From Diphasiastrum complanatum (Eukaryota > Streptophyta > Lycopodiopsida > Lycopodiales > Lycopodiaceae), in NCBI GenBank assembly GCA_029204225.1, contig CM055110.1, positions 2,653,349 through 2,715,348 on the forward strand: a stretch of 62,000 nucleotides of DNA. Direction: 5' to 3'. The number at the start of each line of letters is the position of its first letter. Position 1 is the first letter of the stretch. A program made the position numbers and the translations under genes. The notes under the pieces were generated by a model, which was not told where the DNA came from, did no database searches, and saw nothing but the letters and a program-made list of their open reading frames with translations. Below, in pieces: positions 35,753-47,320 of this stretch.

Positions 35753-37322
35753 TGTTTTTGAGGTTTCTACTTCTTATGATGCAATCATTAAGAGGGAGTC
35801 TTATGAAGGAAAGAGAAATGGAAGATTGGTTCTTGGGAAGATCCAAGGCATGGATCTCACATCTCTTCATGAACTCAAAGGATTATATGATTATATATTG
35901 ATCACTCATGATCAAGATGGCAAAAGGTTGGCTGGAGAAGACTACATGGAACAAATCGAGAGACAATTTCTTCAAGAGATCTCATTGGTAAGCTTTTTGA
36001 GGTCTGTTATGGACTCAAGAAGGCTAGATTTATTAGGTTTGATACTCATATTCACCTACTCTACTTCATGTTGGATGGAAAGTTTGGAATCTATCTTTTG
36101 ATTTATGATGCTGACATTGTTTTCACTAACCTTTGTGCAAATTCAAGATCAAGCATTGATGAGATTTTGTTGGATCTAGATCATATGTATATCTTTGATG
36201 ATCAAGAGAAATGTAAGCAAGTGGAAGTGACTCACTTTGCTTTACTCACATGGAGAATTTTCTTGTGTAGATGATGCTATGCAAGTGGATATTGGTTCTC
36301 ATGGTTTTTCATACTGGAAAAGCAAGTAATGTATCTGGAAGACAAAGTTTGTTTAATAACTTTGATGGTCAAGAGGAAGATCAAGAGGTTGGTCTCAAAG
36401 GGCTTCAACACAAAAGGAAAGGTGCCAATTTGGAGCTAGTCAAGAGCATCAAAGGAAGGTTATTTGGAAAGATGTTATGGATCTATTTTTGCAGCTTATT
36501 GAAGACTCAATTAAGGTCAAAGGAGTAGCAAGGATGTGTTGTTCAACTTTACTTTACTTGTTTCATCTCATGTTTGAGCTATTTCATGTGGATGTGTGCA
36601 AATTGTCAAGATATGGACAAACTAGCTACATTGTCTTGCAATATCTTATTGTTGGAGTTGTACTAGCATTCTTGGCTGGTTTTGTTGATGGAAATGAAGA
36701 TATTGGAGGCTCATTATATCATTCATCCATGATCAAGTTCTCAAGTTTTGAGCTACTTGATGTTAATGTTTGGAGATTGTCATTTTTTGGTGAATTGATG
36801 GTCATTTTCTTGTGTCAAGTAGATCTTGAAGATGGACTACTGCAACCTACTTGGTTTATGGAGTCATGTGGTGCTGGATTTGCATCATTAATGTACTCAC
36901 CTACTCATGGATTCCTAAGGTTTGATGGTTTCTTGTGGCAAGATGGAGATGGAGGCTCATTCATGGAGTTTTATGGTGGAGACATATCAAGAAAGGACAA
37001 AGTTGGAGGAGACAAGCAAGCAAATGGTCATCACTCACATTTATTGTTTGGTTGCTATAATTTTCCAGAGAGTTCAAATTTCTAGGCATAAAGGAATCAT
37101 TTCATTCACATTCTATTTGGTTCTTCACGTTCTAGTTATATCTTGATGTGTAAAATTGATGTAAGAAATAGTGAAGCATCCAATTTGGACACTATTCTCT
37201 ATATCAATTATGAAAGATACTTTAGAACCTTAGAAAGGAGATCTATACTTAGGATGGAGATCATTCTAAAGTTGGATCAAAGCTCTATTGTCAAAACTAT
37301 GCCAAAACTAGTTGAAGAGGGA
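35753..37322 (+). pseudogene. Degenerate copia RT/RNase H region
   Basis: Across frames, GEDYMEQIERQFLQE, KLFEVCYGLKKARFIRFDTH and KFGIYLLIYDADIVFTN line up in order with the copia RT blocks that normally read YMEQPEGF, SLYGLKQAPRxWYxRFD and YVDD. The catalytic YVDD is now YDAD. A later open frame (36477-37085, about 200 residues) has hydrophobic stretches and a weak LAGFVDGNEDIGGS resembling the RNase H start. No functional polymerase can be encoded. Confidence 0.6.
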
Positions 37323-37323
37323 G

Positions 37324-37518
37324 TGTGAGAGATTTCAACTAGTTTAGTCTAGTTTAGTCACATTTTGGTAAATTGTTAATAAGAGTCCAAAACTCATTTT
37401 AGACTTAGAGATAAACTTGTTGAAGATATATTAGTCTAAAATACATTCAATAAACACTTTTTGAAAGTGTGAAAAAGTTGGTAGTCGAGTTCGAGAGAGA
37501 TTCAAATTTGAACTTTGG
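37324..37518 (+). repeat. Truncated 3' LTR
   Basis: TGTGAGAGATTTCAACTAG to GAACTTTGGGTA, matching 32574 onward. It stops abruptly where antisense copia integrase begins. Confidence 0.88.
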
Positions 37519-39002
37519 GTATGGCTTTTTGTGAGATTTAGCAATAGCACAAGCCTCTTGGAGAATGACTTTGGCAAGCCAATAGCTTTGGCTTCTTTGG
37601 TCATAGAGAGCATGGATTTGTAGTTGGGATGTCCCAACCTCCTATGCCATAATTCCTCCATAGAGAGCTTGTTCACAAGAGCAACATTACAGGCATTCAC
37701 ATACTCATTTGGATCTAGTTTATAGATGCCTCCAAATCTAGATCCTAATGCAAGTATCTCATCATTCTTCTTGATAGTGCAAGTATCAACACTGAATTTT
37801 ACATCAAGGCCATTATCAAGCAATTGGCCGACACTAATAAGATTCTTGGTAAGCTTAGGTACATAAAGAACTTTAGAGAGAGAAATAACTTTAGAGGATG
37901 CAAGCTTCAAGAGAATGTTCCCTATGCCTTCAATGGGACATTCAAAATCATTTGCTGTGTATATTGATTTCTTGACTCCATCATAAGGTGCAATAGAAGA
38001 GAAGGAGTCCTTGGAGCTACACATATGTGAAGAGGCTCCACTATCAATATACCATAGGCCATCCTTCTTGAAAGGAGTAGATGAGAAACTAGAGACCATA
38101 AGAGATCCCTCTCTATCACTTGCAATAGTGTCTTCCTTCTCATTGGTAATGTTGGCTTGCTTGAGTTTATTCTTCTTTTTGAAGCAATTGGTGGCATAAT
38201 GGCCTTTCTTGCTACAATAAAAGCACTTGATCTTCTTCTTCTTGAGCTTGGATGATGAAGCATTAGAGGAATCAGCTTCCTCCTCATCTTTGTCTTTGGA
38301 TTTGACTTTGTCCTTGCTTGAATATTGTTGACGTTGGTTCTTGCTCCTCCCTTTGTGCTTATCCTTGGCAAAGAGAGCTTTGCCATCATTATGAGTGAGA
38401 GAGAGCTTGTCCATCCTCAAGATCTTGTACTCTTATCTTGATTCTTCTGAAATTAGCACACTTTGGAGAGCCTCCAAACTTGGTAGCTCCTCCTTAATGG
38501 CATAGGATTGGACAAGGTTATCAAATTCACTTCTCAAGCCATTGAAAATGACTTGAACTAGCTCATTTTGATTGATGGAATCACCAATACAAGCAAGTTC
38601 TCTATGAATATCTTTTACTCTCAAAACATAACTAGATGCACTCTCATCACTCTTTTGGCTACTTTGAAAGACTTGATTCCTAAGAGTGAGAAGCCTAGAG
38701 GTATTCTTAGCCTCATAGATAGACTTGAGACAATCCCAAGCTTCTTTGGCTATTGTACAAGTACCTATCTCCCTCAATATCCCATTAGAGACATTCATCT
38801 TAATGTAGTGGAGAGCCATCCTAGTTCTCTTTTTGTATTTTTGAACCTCTTGAAGAACTTGTGGTTCTTCTTCAAGGCCAAGAACTATGTCCATCACATC
38901 TTGAAGGATCAAGATGGACTCCATCCTCATTTTCCAAATTGAATAGTTTGAAGTGGACAATCTTTCACTTGGTTCCAACAAGGATGAACCCATTGAAGAC
39001 AT
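37519..39002 (-). pseudogene. Ty1-copia gag-protease-integrase N-terminus
   Basis: The likely start is ATG at 39002 (MSSMGSSLLEPSERLSTSN). One frame runs to 37519 with a single TAA at 38433-38435. Gag is followed by zinc knuckle KCFYCSKKGHYATNC, protease WYIDSGASSHMCSS (DSG intact), VLYVPKLTKNLISVGQLL, and LWHRRLGHPNYKSM (start of the integrase finger). It ends in the finger region at the junction with the sense LTR. The protein part is well preserved, so the truncation is younger than most decay here. Confidence 0.88.
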
Positions 39003-39746
39003 TTGAAGTGAAGAAAACTCAAATGATGAACAATAAATGTTGCTACACACTCTCAATAGGATCCAATAATAGAGCACTATCTACTCCTATGAAAGATCTT
39101 GCAACTACTTGTGAATTGATTCTCACTAGCTACACAAATCTCTTTAAAATAAGATCTATTTCACATCAAATGATGGAGTATAGGCAAAGTTAGGATCAAA
39201 CACTCTTAGCCCGTGTGAAGTACACTAAGAAACCAAATTTGACTCAAATACAATAATATTGCATGAAACAAAATGGCTAAGATCTCAAAACAATGCCTAG
39301 ATCACATATAGATGAGATTGGTAAGCATACAACTGTGATTTTGGATCAACCAAGAAATCTCTTGACCAAACCAAATGTGTCCACCCAGGCCTAGATGCCC
39401 TACCTAATCCTCTTCAAAATCTTATAGCTTCTGATTGGCTCAACCAAATGGAATGAAACTGACTGCATCAGAAACTAGACAAAAATAGCTTCAAAACAAG
39501 CTATCAACCAAGATAAATGGATCAAGCATGAGAGAGAACTTCCAAACTGAAATTGAATGTTCCTCACACGTGTCTGAGCACCTGATTTTGTACAGTACCA
39601 GGTCAGACCCAATCAATGCCCTTTTGATCTCTTTTGATCCAAAACTGAACAAGATAGCTAGGAAAATGGGCCTTGACAATTTCTAGCTCAAGATTGATGA
39701 ATAGTTTTCACTTAAATGGATCAAAATGCATGTTAACCTTAGGTAG
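39003..39746 (-). other. Leader of the antisense copia
   Basis: Untranslated sequence between the primer-binding site and the gag ATG. I see no gene. Confidence 0.6.
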
Positions 39747-39758
39747 GCTCTGATACCA
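39747..39758 (-). promoter_or_regulatory. Primer-binding site, initiator tRNA-Met
   Basis: GCTCTGATACCA on the plus strand is TGGTATCAGAGC on the minus strand, directly beside the LTR end. Confidence 0.9.
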
Positions 39759-40507
39759 TGTTGATTTCACACGTGTGGATTGTCCACAACATGTACTTTG
39801 TGATCTCCTAAGGTGTGTAGATACACCAAGATCAAGACTAGATTGAGATTCAAGATCAATCTTAGATCCTATGGCAAAAACACACTACTACATGCATTCA
39901 ATCACTTCCAAATCTCACTCACACATTTGGGAAGTATTCAAAAATTATTCTAAGTAAAAACAAGCTACTCTCCTCGGGTAGAGAGAGAAAAAACCATCAT
40001 GAGCTCTCGGGTAGAGAGAGAAAGCTAGAAATTCAATGACACTCAAAATCCACACAATCACTAAATCAATTAGATCCAAAATGAGGAGTACAATGATACT
40101 AGTAGATCCACGAGATACCACTATGCTTAATTATGATTGGACCACACTTTGACCACACTTTGTCACCTCTTGATCCTATTGGACCATTGATCCATGCACC
40201 TCTTAATTCTATTGGACTATATTCAAGCACACCTCAAATTCCTATTGGACCTCACATGGTTCCACCTCTAAATCCTATTGGACCTCTTAAAATTCATCAA
40301 AAAAAGGTATTACACTTGTCTACACTCTAATTGTCACGAGTTTAGCCTCTTACTCTATTTTGGCTCAATAGTGGCATTACAAGTGGAAATGCATAATTTG
40401 CCATCTATGCCATATTTGTTCCTATCAACATCCTACACCTAGATGCTTGATGTAAAAAACATAAGACCCCTATATCTAACATAGATAATCTTTTTCAATT
40501 CTTCACA
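39759..40507 (-). repeat. 5' LTR of the antisense copia
   Basis: In its own orientation it begins TGTGAAGAATTG and ends CGTGTGAAATCAACA. It is homologous to the solo LTR at 25589-26326, including the GGTCCAATAG repeats. Confidence 0.88.
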
Positions 40508-41528
40508 GTTTTAGGGTTCATTAATGATGAAATTAATGATGCATGTCGGTTCTCTCCAATGATTTATGATTCTAGGCTATGTTTTGGTCAAAATTTGTTG
40601 GTTTTTCAAGCTTTTTGGCACAAAATAGATAGTAAGAACCAAAATCCAGCAGGATTAGATCAATTAGATGGTTGTAATTTTGTAAATTGGTTTGCATGTG
40701 TTAGAGAAAGAGCTGTATGTCAAGAATTTCCACTTTATTGTGATGAAAAATTTGAAAATAGCCAAAAATCATCATTTTTGCTTGTTTTTTCATAAACTTG
40801 GATAGTAGGTGGCTGTAAAATACCATGTAGAGCTTGTAAAGAGGTGGACCAAAGTCTTTTGAAGCTTTCCTTGTAGTTAGAAATGGTTCAAAATCAACTA
40901 TCGAGGATCAAATGCAATTGTAAAAAAAGACTGTAGTCGACTTTTTGCTATCGATTCAACCAAGACATTAAACATGGACTTTTCAGACACATTGGTGTTG
41001 CCTCGTCATTGTGCATAGGTGTGCATGAATTTCACATTTTTTCTTTTTGTCAATTGTGACCAATGTTATATGAATCATCTACACTACTTTTTCATTACAT
41101 CTATTTATTGTGAATTAAAATATGATCATAATAAATCTCTAATCCTAACATTGCTAAATGTGCAGGTATTTTTTCAACCAGATCGACTAAACAAAAATTG
41201 GTGGTATGTTGTTCAAATTAAGCCACATTCAAGACATGTATTCGAAAATGCATATGTTGAGAATGAAATGGAAGATCTAAATTTGGACAACCCAAGTATA
41301 TCTGATGAAGATGTACATATATCTTCAAGTTTTATAAATCTTGAAAACCCGAGAATTGATTCTCATGATTCCAACGACTCAGATGATGAAGAGGACAACA
41401 ATGATTCTTTGCATGATGACAATATTGAGAGAGGTTTTGATTTCGATAGTGATGATGAAAATCATCTTAGCGGGGATGAGTTGCAAGATATATTGGCTGA
41501 TGAATTTGAATCTTGTGATGATGAATAA
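40508..41528 (+). pseudogene. CACTA (En/Spm-like) transposase C-terminal fragment
   Basis: Two open parts. 40508-40795 reads GFINDEINDACRFSP and QLDGCNFVNWFACVRERA, resembling the stretch between the DUF4218 and DUF4216 domains of CACTA transposases (usual form NFVDWFKxxV). A less open gap follows. 41160-41528 reads VQVFFQPDRLNKNWWYVVQI, the DUF4216 signature (usual form QVFYxxDPxxxxWxVV), then an acidic Asp/Ser/Glu-rich tail ending at TGA/TAA near 41528. The catalytic N-terminal half is absent; the left side is cut by the antisense copia LTR. Family assignment rests on motif memory. Confidence 0.6.
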
Positions 41529-42264
41529 AGTTTGTACATATCACAAATAATTTTGTCATAAAATGATACATTGTGGTCAATATATATTGTTTTCAAATTA
41601 GAATTATTACATCTTTCTATGATGTTGCATTTCTAATGTTTCATTTCAAACGCATCTCACAATCACTTAGAATTGAAAAAACTTATCAATATTAATAGAT
41701 GTGTGAACTAATTAAGAGAATAATTAGAGAACGTAAAACATTAATTATTTATATATTATAATTAAAAAGCATCTTCTTTGAGATAATAATACACTTTGCC
41801 ACAATGTTCGATTATTCATTCATCTTTGCAAACACACAAACGTGTATAACATTGCAATTTTTTTAATCAACAAATTAGCTTAACAAGCTACCACATGGCT
41901 CTCAATTGCAAGGTACTTAACATCCTTTCAAGTGCAAATTTAGCTCACACTATATTTTTACCCATTAATACCATATTGAGGTTAATGTCAAAATTTCATT
42001 AAGGAATTTTCTCAATATAGAAACACAATGTCCATAAATGCATAAGATAGCATGTTATATTCAACTGATAAAAATTTCAATTCGTTAGAGCATAATAATT
42101 TGACATAATGATCATTTAATTTTTAGTTCACTTTTTATTATAAATATGCACTTATTCAAAACCTCAAAAAAAATCTCATTTGCTTTTAAATTAATCATAA
42201 AGTTGTTGTTCATCAACATATTATTCGTAATAGTTTAAAAAAAAAAATTACAACAAATTAATTT
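41529..42264. other. AT-rich 3' flank of the CACTA-like gene
   Basis: No gene seen. It leads into the palindrome cluster. Confidence 0.5.
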
Positions 42265-42735
42265 TGCCACGCGTGGCACTGCCATGTGTGGCAAATTTCC
42301 AAAGCAAAATCTCTTACGTATTGGTTTTTGATATTGCCACGCGTGGCAATAAAAAAGCCAACTCCCTGGAATTTTCTTTGGAGATTTGCCACGCGTGGCA
42401 AATTTTCAGAAATACATGTCACATGATAAGTGGTTAAATAATAACAGCCGTATGTGGCACTTCTACGCGTGGCTATGCCAGGCCGACACATTTTGGCGCT
42501 CATATTTCGAATTTTGAGTTTAAACTAATTTGTGTGGCACTGCCACACGCAGTGCCACGCGAAATTATAAATTTGTTGTCGGACCCCAACACCTCCAGCA
42601 TGGATTTCACCGGCAAGGTCCCTGAAAAATTTTTGACGTCGATGTGCCACACGTGGCAGTGCCACGCAAAAGAAAAATGTCAAAATTTTGGCTAAGTATC
42701 GGGTTTGCGTGGTAGCGTCGCATGGCAAACTGCCC
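42265..42735 (+). repeat. Cluster of TGCCACGCGTGGCA palindromes
   Basis: Perfect 14-bp palindromes at 42265, 42335 and 42387. Close variants are TGCCATGTGTGGCA at 42280 and TGCCACACGTGGCA at 42645. Half-sites or diverged copies lie near 42453-42475, 42535-42560, 42660 and 42710. CACTA elements carry many short subterminal repeats that their own proteins bind, and this cluster lies downstream of a CACTA-like transposase end. No CACTA terminal inverted repeat was found. Confidence 0.75.
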
Positions 42736-42738
42736 ATA

Positions 42739-43173
42739 TGTGTAATTGTGCGAGGTACTTATTTGTTCTACTGAAGTACCAAAATTGGTACTATGGGTTG
42801 TGGTCTTAGTCTAAATCTCGATAAAGAAGACTTACCGAAATTGAGCTGAAATGTAAATTGTACAGACCAATATGACCAAGGGTGGTTAACATCTTAATGA
42901 TGTAAAGATTCAAGAATCCATCTACCCAAACCACTATATATGTCTTTGGCCTTGAGCCATTTGATCTTGCATAATCTAAAAGAAAATTTCTTTGGGGGGT
43001 TTCCCCATCTTGACCCCTCAACAAGTCTCATGAATGAATGCTTTTGTGATTGAATGATAAAATTTCTTTGTTAGGCTTTGAGTTCATCAGTGTTTTGTTG
43101 ATTTGTTTCTTTTTAAGACACAATGTTTAAGTCAAGACTTTAGAATTTATGAGTCCTTCACTTTGAGTTCACA
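42739..43173 (+). repeat. Probable 5' LTR of Ty3-gypsy element
   Basis: Ends GAGTTCACA three bases before a primer-binding site. The start TGTGTAATTGTG is a guess, since the 3' LTR is not in the window. It includes an inverted repeat AGTACCAA-AA-TTGGTACT at 42775-42792. Confidence 0.5.
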
Positions 43174-43176
43174 GTT

Positions 43177-43189
43177 TGGTATCAGAGCC
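43177..43189 (+). promoter_or_regulatory. Primer-binding site, initiator tRNA-Met
   Basis: TGGTATCAGAGCC, followed by AAGG. Confidence 0.85.
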
Positions 43190-43535
43190 AAGGTATGCTA
43201 TTTTTCTTTCTTTGTGAAATTGATGTGAAGGCTTTGTTTGTTCACACTTGAAGCCAATGCCAATTCATAGGAGTTTGTATGTTTACTTTCGAATAGACTT
43301 CCCTTCTGCTCAATTTTTTTTTTCTCCAAGATCTCTTTAATACTAGAGCTAATAGACTCCATTTGGGAGATCCTCGAGAATTGAATCTTCAACTTGCTTT
43401 TTATTTTAGAGACAATACTTTGCGAATTTGAGCTTTTATCTTTCCTTTTGGAGAATGGCTTTTCTTTGAATCACAAGTCTATTCGTACTTTTTGTCTTGA
43501 GTTTGTGTATTTCAGGCGATTACCAAAAACTCCAA

Positions 43536-44285
43536 TCCAAGATGGATAGCTCCTCACGAGGCTCTTCAACCTCCTCTTCATCTATGTCGTCATCATCTCA
43601 TGTTTCCTCCAAGTCAACTTCCTCTTCTCGATCAAGGAAAATGAGGTTTGCGAAAAGTAGATACTCTAATCATTCCAAGATTCGATTTGCAACATTACAT
43701 CTAGATAAGTAGGCATCACTATGGTGGGCAGCTATGAAATCAAATCACGAAGCTGCATCTACATGGCATAGCTTTAAAAAACAAATTAAAGCCCACTTTT
43801 TGCCAAAAGAATATAAGAAAGATACTTTTGCTTCCTGGAATATCTTTAGACAAAAGCGAAATGAGAAAGTAGTGAAGTATGTCAAGAGATTCTGGGAGTT
43901 GCTTTAGACTTTGCATTCTATTTCCAAGAAAGAACAGAAAAGGAAGTTCTATTCGGGTTTGCATAGAAGTATACAATATGGCTTAGATCTAGTACAAGAT
44001 GATACTTTAGAGCAAGTCACATACTATGCTACCAGGATTGAGCTGTTGGATAATCATCGAAATGGAGGCGGGAACAAAAGGAAGGAACCTCCCACAACTC
44101 AAAATCCAAAAGAAAAGCCTCAACGTCTTTCCAAAGAACAAATGCAGGTCTATTGCAAGGAAGGAAGATGCTTCAGTGTGGGAAAAAAAGACACCTTTTC
44201 TTCAAATGTCCCCTCAAAGATGCCAAAGCTTCAAGTGCAAACAAAGGAAAGCATGTGGCCTTGAAGATACTCAAACCCATGACCT
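43536..44285 (+). pseudogene. Ty3-gypsy gag
   Basis: Starts in a Ser-rich segment (MDSSSRGSS), then the Retrotrans_gag core: KIRFATLHLDK, stop, ASLWWAAMK, TWHSFKKQIKAHFLP and VVKYVKRFWELL, stop. The zinc knuckle is split by a frameshift near 44175; in the neighbouring frame it reads CGKKRHLFFKC. Stops at 43710 and 43906 are single-base changes in an otherwise coherent frame. Confidence 0.8.
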
Positions 44286-45937
44286 TCTCAAAACATGGGG
44301 ACAAGTCCACAACAAAATTTGTCTAATTATCTTTGGTGCAGGCTCCTCTCATAATTTCATCTCTTTTAAGCTTGCACAAGAGATAGGAGGTGGTTCTTTT
44401 ACCAAATCTATGCTTAAAGCTAAAGGTGCTTTTGTTGATGGTGATGCAAACATTTACCCTGTAGTTGGAAAACTTAAGCTCCAAATCTCCGACTACTATG
44501 AACCTATATGCAGGGAGTAGATGTAATCTTAGGCATGCCTTGGCACAAAATGCACAATCCTCTGGTGGACTACAATAAGCATTTGATTTCATGGAAGCAC
44601 AAAGGTAAAGACATTAGTGTGCATGCAGGACAAAGTGGTGAAACAATTTCTTTGGTAAGCCATATTCAAGTATCAAAAGTACTAAAGAAAATGGTATTTT
44701 CTTATTTGTTGTTTGTTCAAAGTATGGATGAAGATGTTGACGGGAATGCACATTCTTTGGACAAAAGTAGAAAAGACTTTTTATTAAAGTATTCTTCTCA
44801 TTTTTTTGATGAGCTACCAAAGTCCTTACCCCCTGAAAGACCTGAAGATCATATGATAGACATTATTCCTGGAAGTTCCATACCCAATAGACCTCCTTAT
44901 AGGGTAAGTCATTCTCAACAAGAAGAAATTTCTAAGCAAATTAATGACTTGTTAGAGAAAGGCCTTATAAAACCTAGTAGTTCTCCCCATTGCTCTCCTG
45001 TACTTTTAGTACAAAAGAAAGATGGGAGTTTTAGGATGTGTGTGGACTATTGTGCTTTAAACAAGATTATAGTTAAGAACCGTTTTCCTATTCCAAGAAT
45101 AGATGACATTATGGATATGATAAATGGATCTTGTATCTTTAGTAGAATAGATTTGACAAGTGGATACCACCAAATCTGAGTAGCTCCTAAACATGTTCAT
45201 AAAACTGCTTTCAAAACTAACTCTGGCCTATATGAATTTTTAGTGGTACCATTTGGTCTAACTAATGCTCCCAAAACATTCAATAGAATGATGAAACGAG
45301 TGTTTCGACCCCATAGATGTTTTGTAGGAACATTCTTTGATGATATCTTAGTCTTTGGTGCAAATGAAGAAAAACATAAAAGACATCTTGATATCGTCTT
45401 TAGAACCCTACAAGAAAACTCACTTCTCATAAAAGGAAAGAAAATCGAATTCTTCCTAGAAAAGATACACTTTCTAGAACATATGATTTCTAAGGAAGGA
45501 ATTCAAATGGACCATTCAAAGATTAAAGCCATACAAGACTGGCCTAAACCAAGAAATATTCATGAAGTTCAGTCTTTTCTAGGCTTATGTTCCTACTATA
45601 GAAAATTTCTTCGCAACTTTGCTCATATAGCCTCACCACTACATGAACTCACTAAGAAGAGGGTAAAATTTCATTGGTATAAGAAAGAGCAAAATGCCTT
45701 TGATATTTTAAAGCATGCCCTTACTATGGGACCCATCGTAATCATTATCGACCTTCATAAGCCTTTCTCTGTGGAAGTAGATGCAAGTCTTGATTGTATT
45801 GGGGCATTACTAAACCAAGAAGGTCATGTTGTAGCCTTTGAAAGTAGACGACTTCAAGGGGCAGAAGTACAATATGATATATATGAAGGAACTTTTGGCC
45901 ATTATTCATGCCCTTAAGTTATGAAAGCACTATTATA
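44286..45937 (+). pseudogene. Ty3-gypsy protease, reverse transcriptase and RNase H start
   Basis: The protease site reads FGAGSSHNFIS, so the catalytic Asp of DSG is lost. After a frameshift near 44515, the RT blocks run in one frame: VDVILGMPWH, PPYRVSHSQQEEI, VLLVQKKDGSFRMCVDYCAL, FSRIDLTSGYHQI, one TGA at 45177 (CGA expected), FLVVPFGLTNAPKTFNRMM and FFDDILVF (catalytic pair intact). RNase H then begins FSVEVDASLDCIGALLNQ and shifts frame after YDIYE. It reads ELLAIIHALKL up to 45937, where copia sequence starts. The rest of RNase H and integrase resume at 57283. Confidence 0.9.
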
Positions 45938-46207
45938 TGTGAAAGTCTGCAAACGAGCACAAACATAGTAATTGAGCTGAGTGTCAGGCTGCCAACGAGC
46001 GAGACACTGATCATCTACCTCAAAACTCAAAAACTGATAATACAATTGCTCTCTTCTCCATCTCATTGTTTTTTGTCATCTTGATTGCTAGAAAGTTTTG
46101 TGTTCTGTGATCTGCAGTCATGTGCTTAGGATTCTGAAGGCTTCCGCAGAAACAGAAAAACGAAAGAAAACTCGAAAAGAATCAGTTCACGAAGCAAAAT
46201 TGCGACA
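45938..46207 (+). repeat. 5'-truncated copia LTR
   Basis: Starts GAAAGTCTGCAAACGAGCAC inside the LTR and ends AATTGCGACA. It matches 50766-50910 plus 57013-57134. Confidence 0.9.
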
Positions 46208-46219
46208 TGGTATCAGAGC
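46208..46219 (+). promoter_or_regulatory. Primer-binding site, initiator tRNA-Met
   Basis: TGGTATCAGAGC directly after the LTR end ACA. Confidence 0.9.
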
Positions 46220-46272
46220 TCTAAGGTTATTACTACATGATATCTGAACAGTGATTCTCTAGGCAACACAAT

Positions 46273-47320
46273 ATGGCTACAATGATCCAGACAAGAATAG
46301 CAATCAGTCTTGATGGCAAAAAATACAAAGTATGGAGATTCAAAATTGAAACGCTTCTGAAGGGTGAAGGCATCTGGCCGGTGGCTGAACTCACAGAGGT
46401 GCAGCCTCCAAAGGGAGACCCGAGGAGACCCGAGTGGATCAGAAAAGACGAGCGTGCAATGGTGATCATCATTTCATCCATCAATGAAGAACTACTCATG
46501 CAGATTGAAGATTGTGAAAGCAGCCATGCAACATGGGAAAGACTAAAGCAGAAGTACAAAGTGAGGACTGCCACTTCAGTGATGCATCTTCACAATCAGC
46601 TACAATCCATACAATGGAATGGCAACCAGTTGGATCAGCACGTTGAGAAGATCAGAATGATCTTTGCTCAACTTGTTGTATCAGGACAAGAACAGCAGGT
46701 CCCAACACCACAATAGCTTATGTACTTCATGAAATCTACATCCGTCCTATCAGTCGTTGAGAATGCTCATACTGAGTCTACCAGATATGAAATTCGACAA
46801 AGTAGTCAGTCTTGTCGCTGATGAGAGACTGATGAGGGACAAAGGAGAAGGAAACAGTGATCAAGAGAAAGCTCTCTTCACAAAAGGAAAGAAGAAAAAC
46901 ATGAACAAGCCCAGATTCGACAAGACAAAGTCTTCGAACAGAGGCAATGACAACCAACAATCTTCTTCATGTGATCACTATCACAAACCAGAACACACAG
47001 CCAATAGATGTTGGTTCAATCCAACGATTCCTTGCATGCACTGCAAGAAAAAGAGACACTCTGCATACGATTGCAGATTCAACCCAAAAAGAAAGAACAA
47101 AGCTGACAAAGCAAATGTTGCAGAGTCATCCAAGAATGCAGACAAAGGTGATGAAGCTTTCATGATATTCGATGAAGCTTCAATAAGCTACACTGAGCAA
47201 GACTATGATGTAGTCATTGTTTCAGGAGCAATCTCACACATCACCTGCAACAAAAGAATCTTGATCGACTTCAGAGAACTCGAAGGCAACAAAGTAGTGA
47301 TTCTAGGCGATGGGAGCTGA
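46273..47320 (+). pseudogene. Ty1-copia gag and protease start
   Basis: ATG 46273 (MATMIQTRIAISLDGKKY) leads a copia gag with VWRFKIETLLKGEGIW and TATSVMHLHNQLQSIQW. A TAG at 46714 and a frameshift near 46750 follow. Two zinc-knuckle sites come next: a damaged CDHYHKPEHTANRC (second Cys lost) and an intact CMHCKKKRHSAYDC. A tandem knuckle pair is less common in copia. The protease site reads VSGAISHIT, so its catalytic Asp is lost. Confidence 0.87.

Larger units (their letters stand above)
32574..37518 (+). mobile_element. Ty1-copia element with degenerate pol and truncated 3' LTR
   Basis: Complete 5' LTR (32574-33225), primer-binding site, gag-protease frame, a long region where pol should be but only scraps of integrase and RT are recognisable, a purine-rich GTTGAAGAGGGAG, then the first 195 bp of the 3' LTR. 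The 3' LTR is cut at 37518 by an antisense copia. Confidence 0.85.

Noticed and set aside
37922-38389. 155-residue minus-strand ORF in another frame of the copia gag
   Set aside because: It overlaps the motif-bearing gag-protease frame and has no motif of its own.
42258-42737. Minus-strand ORFs over the palindrome cluster
   Set aside because: Low-complexity reading of the palindromes; no recognisable protein.
42775-42792. AGTACCAA-AA-TTGGTACT palindrome as a CACTA or other transposon end
   Set aside because: No matching end or target duplication; it fits better inside a probable gypsy LTR.
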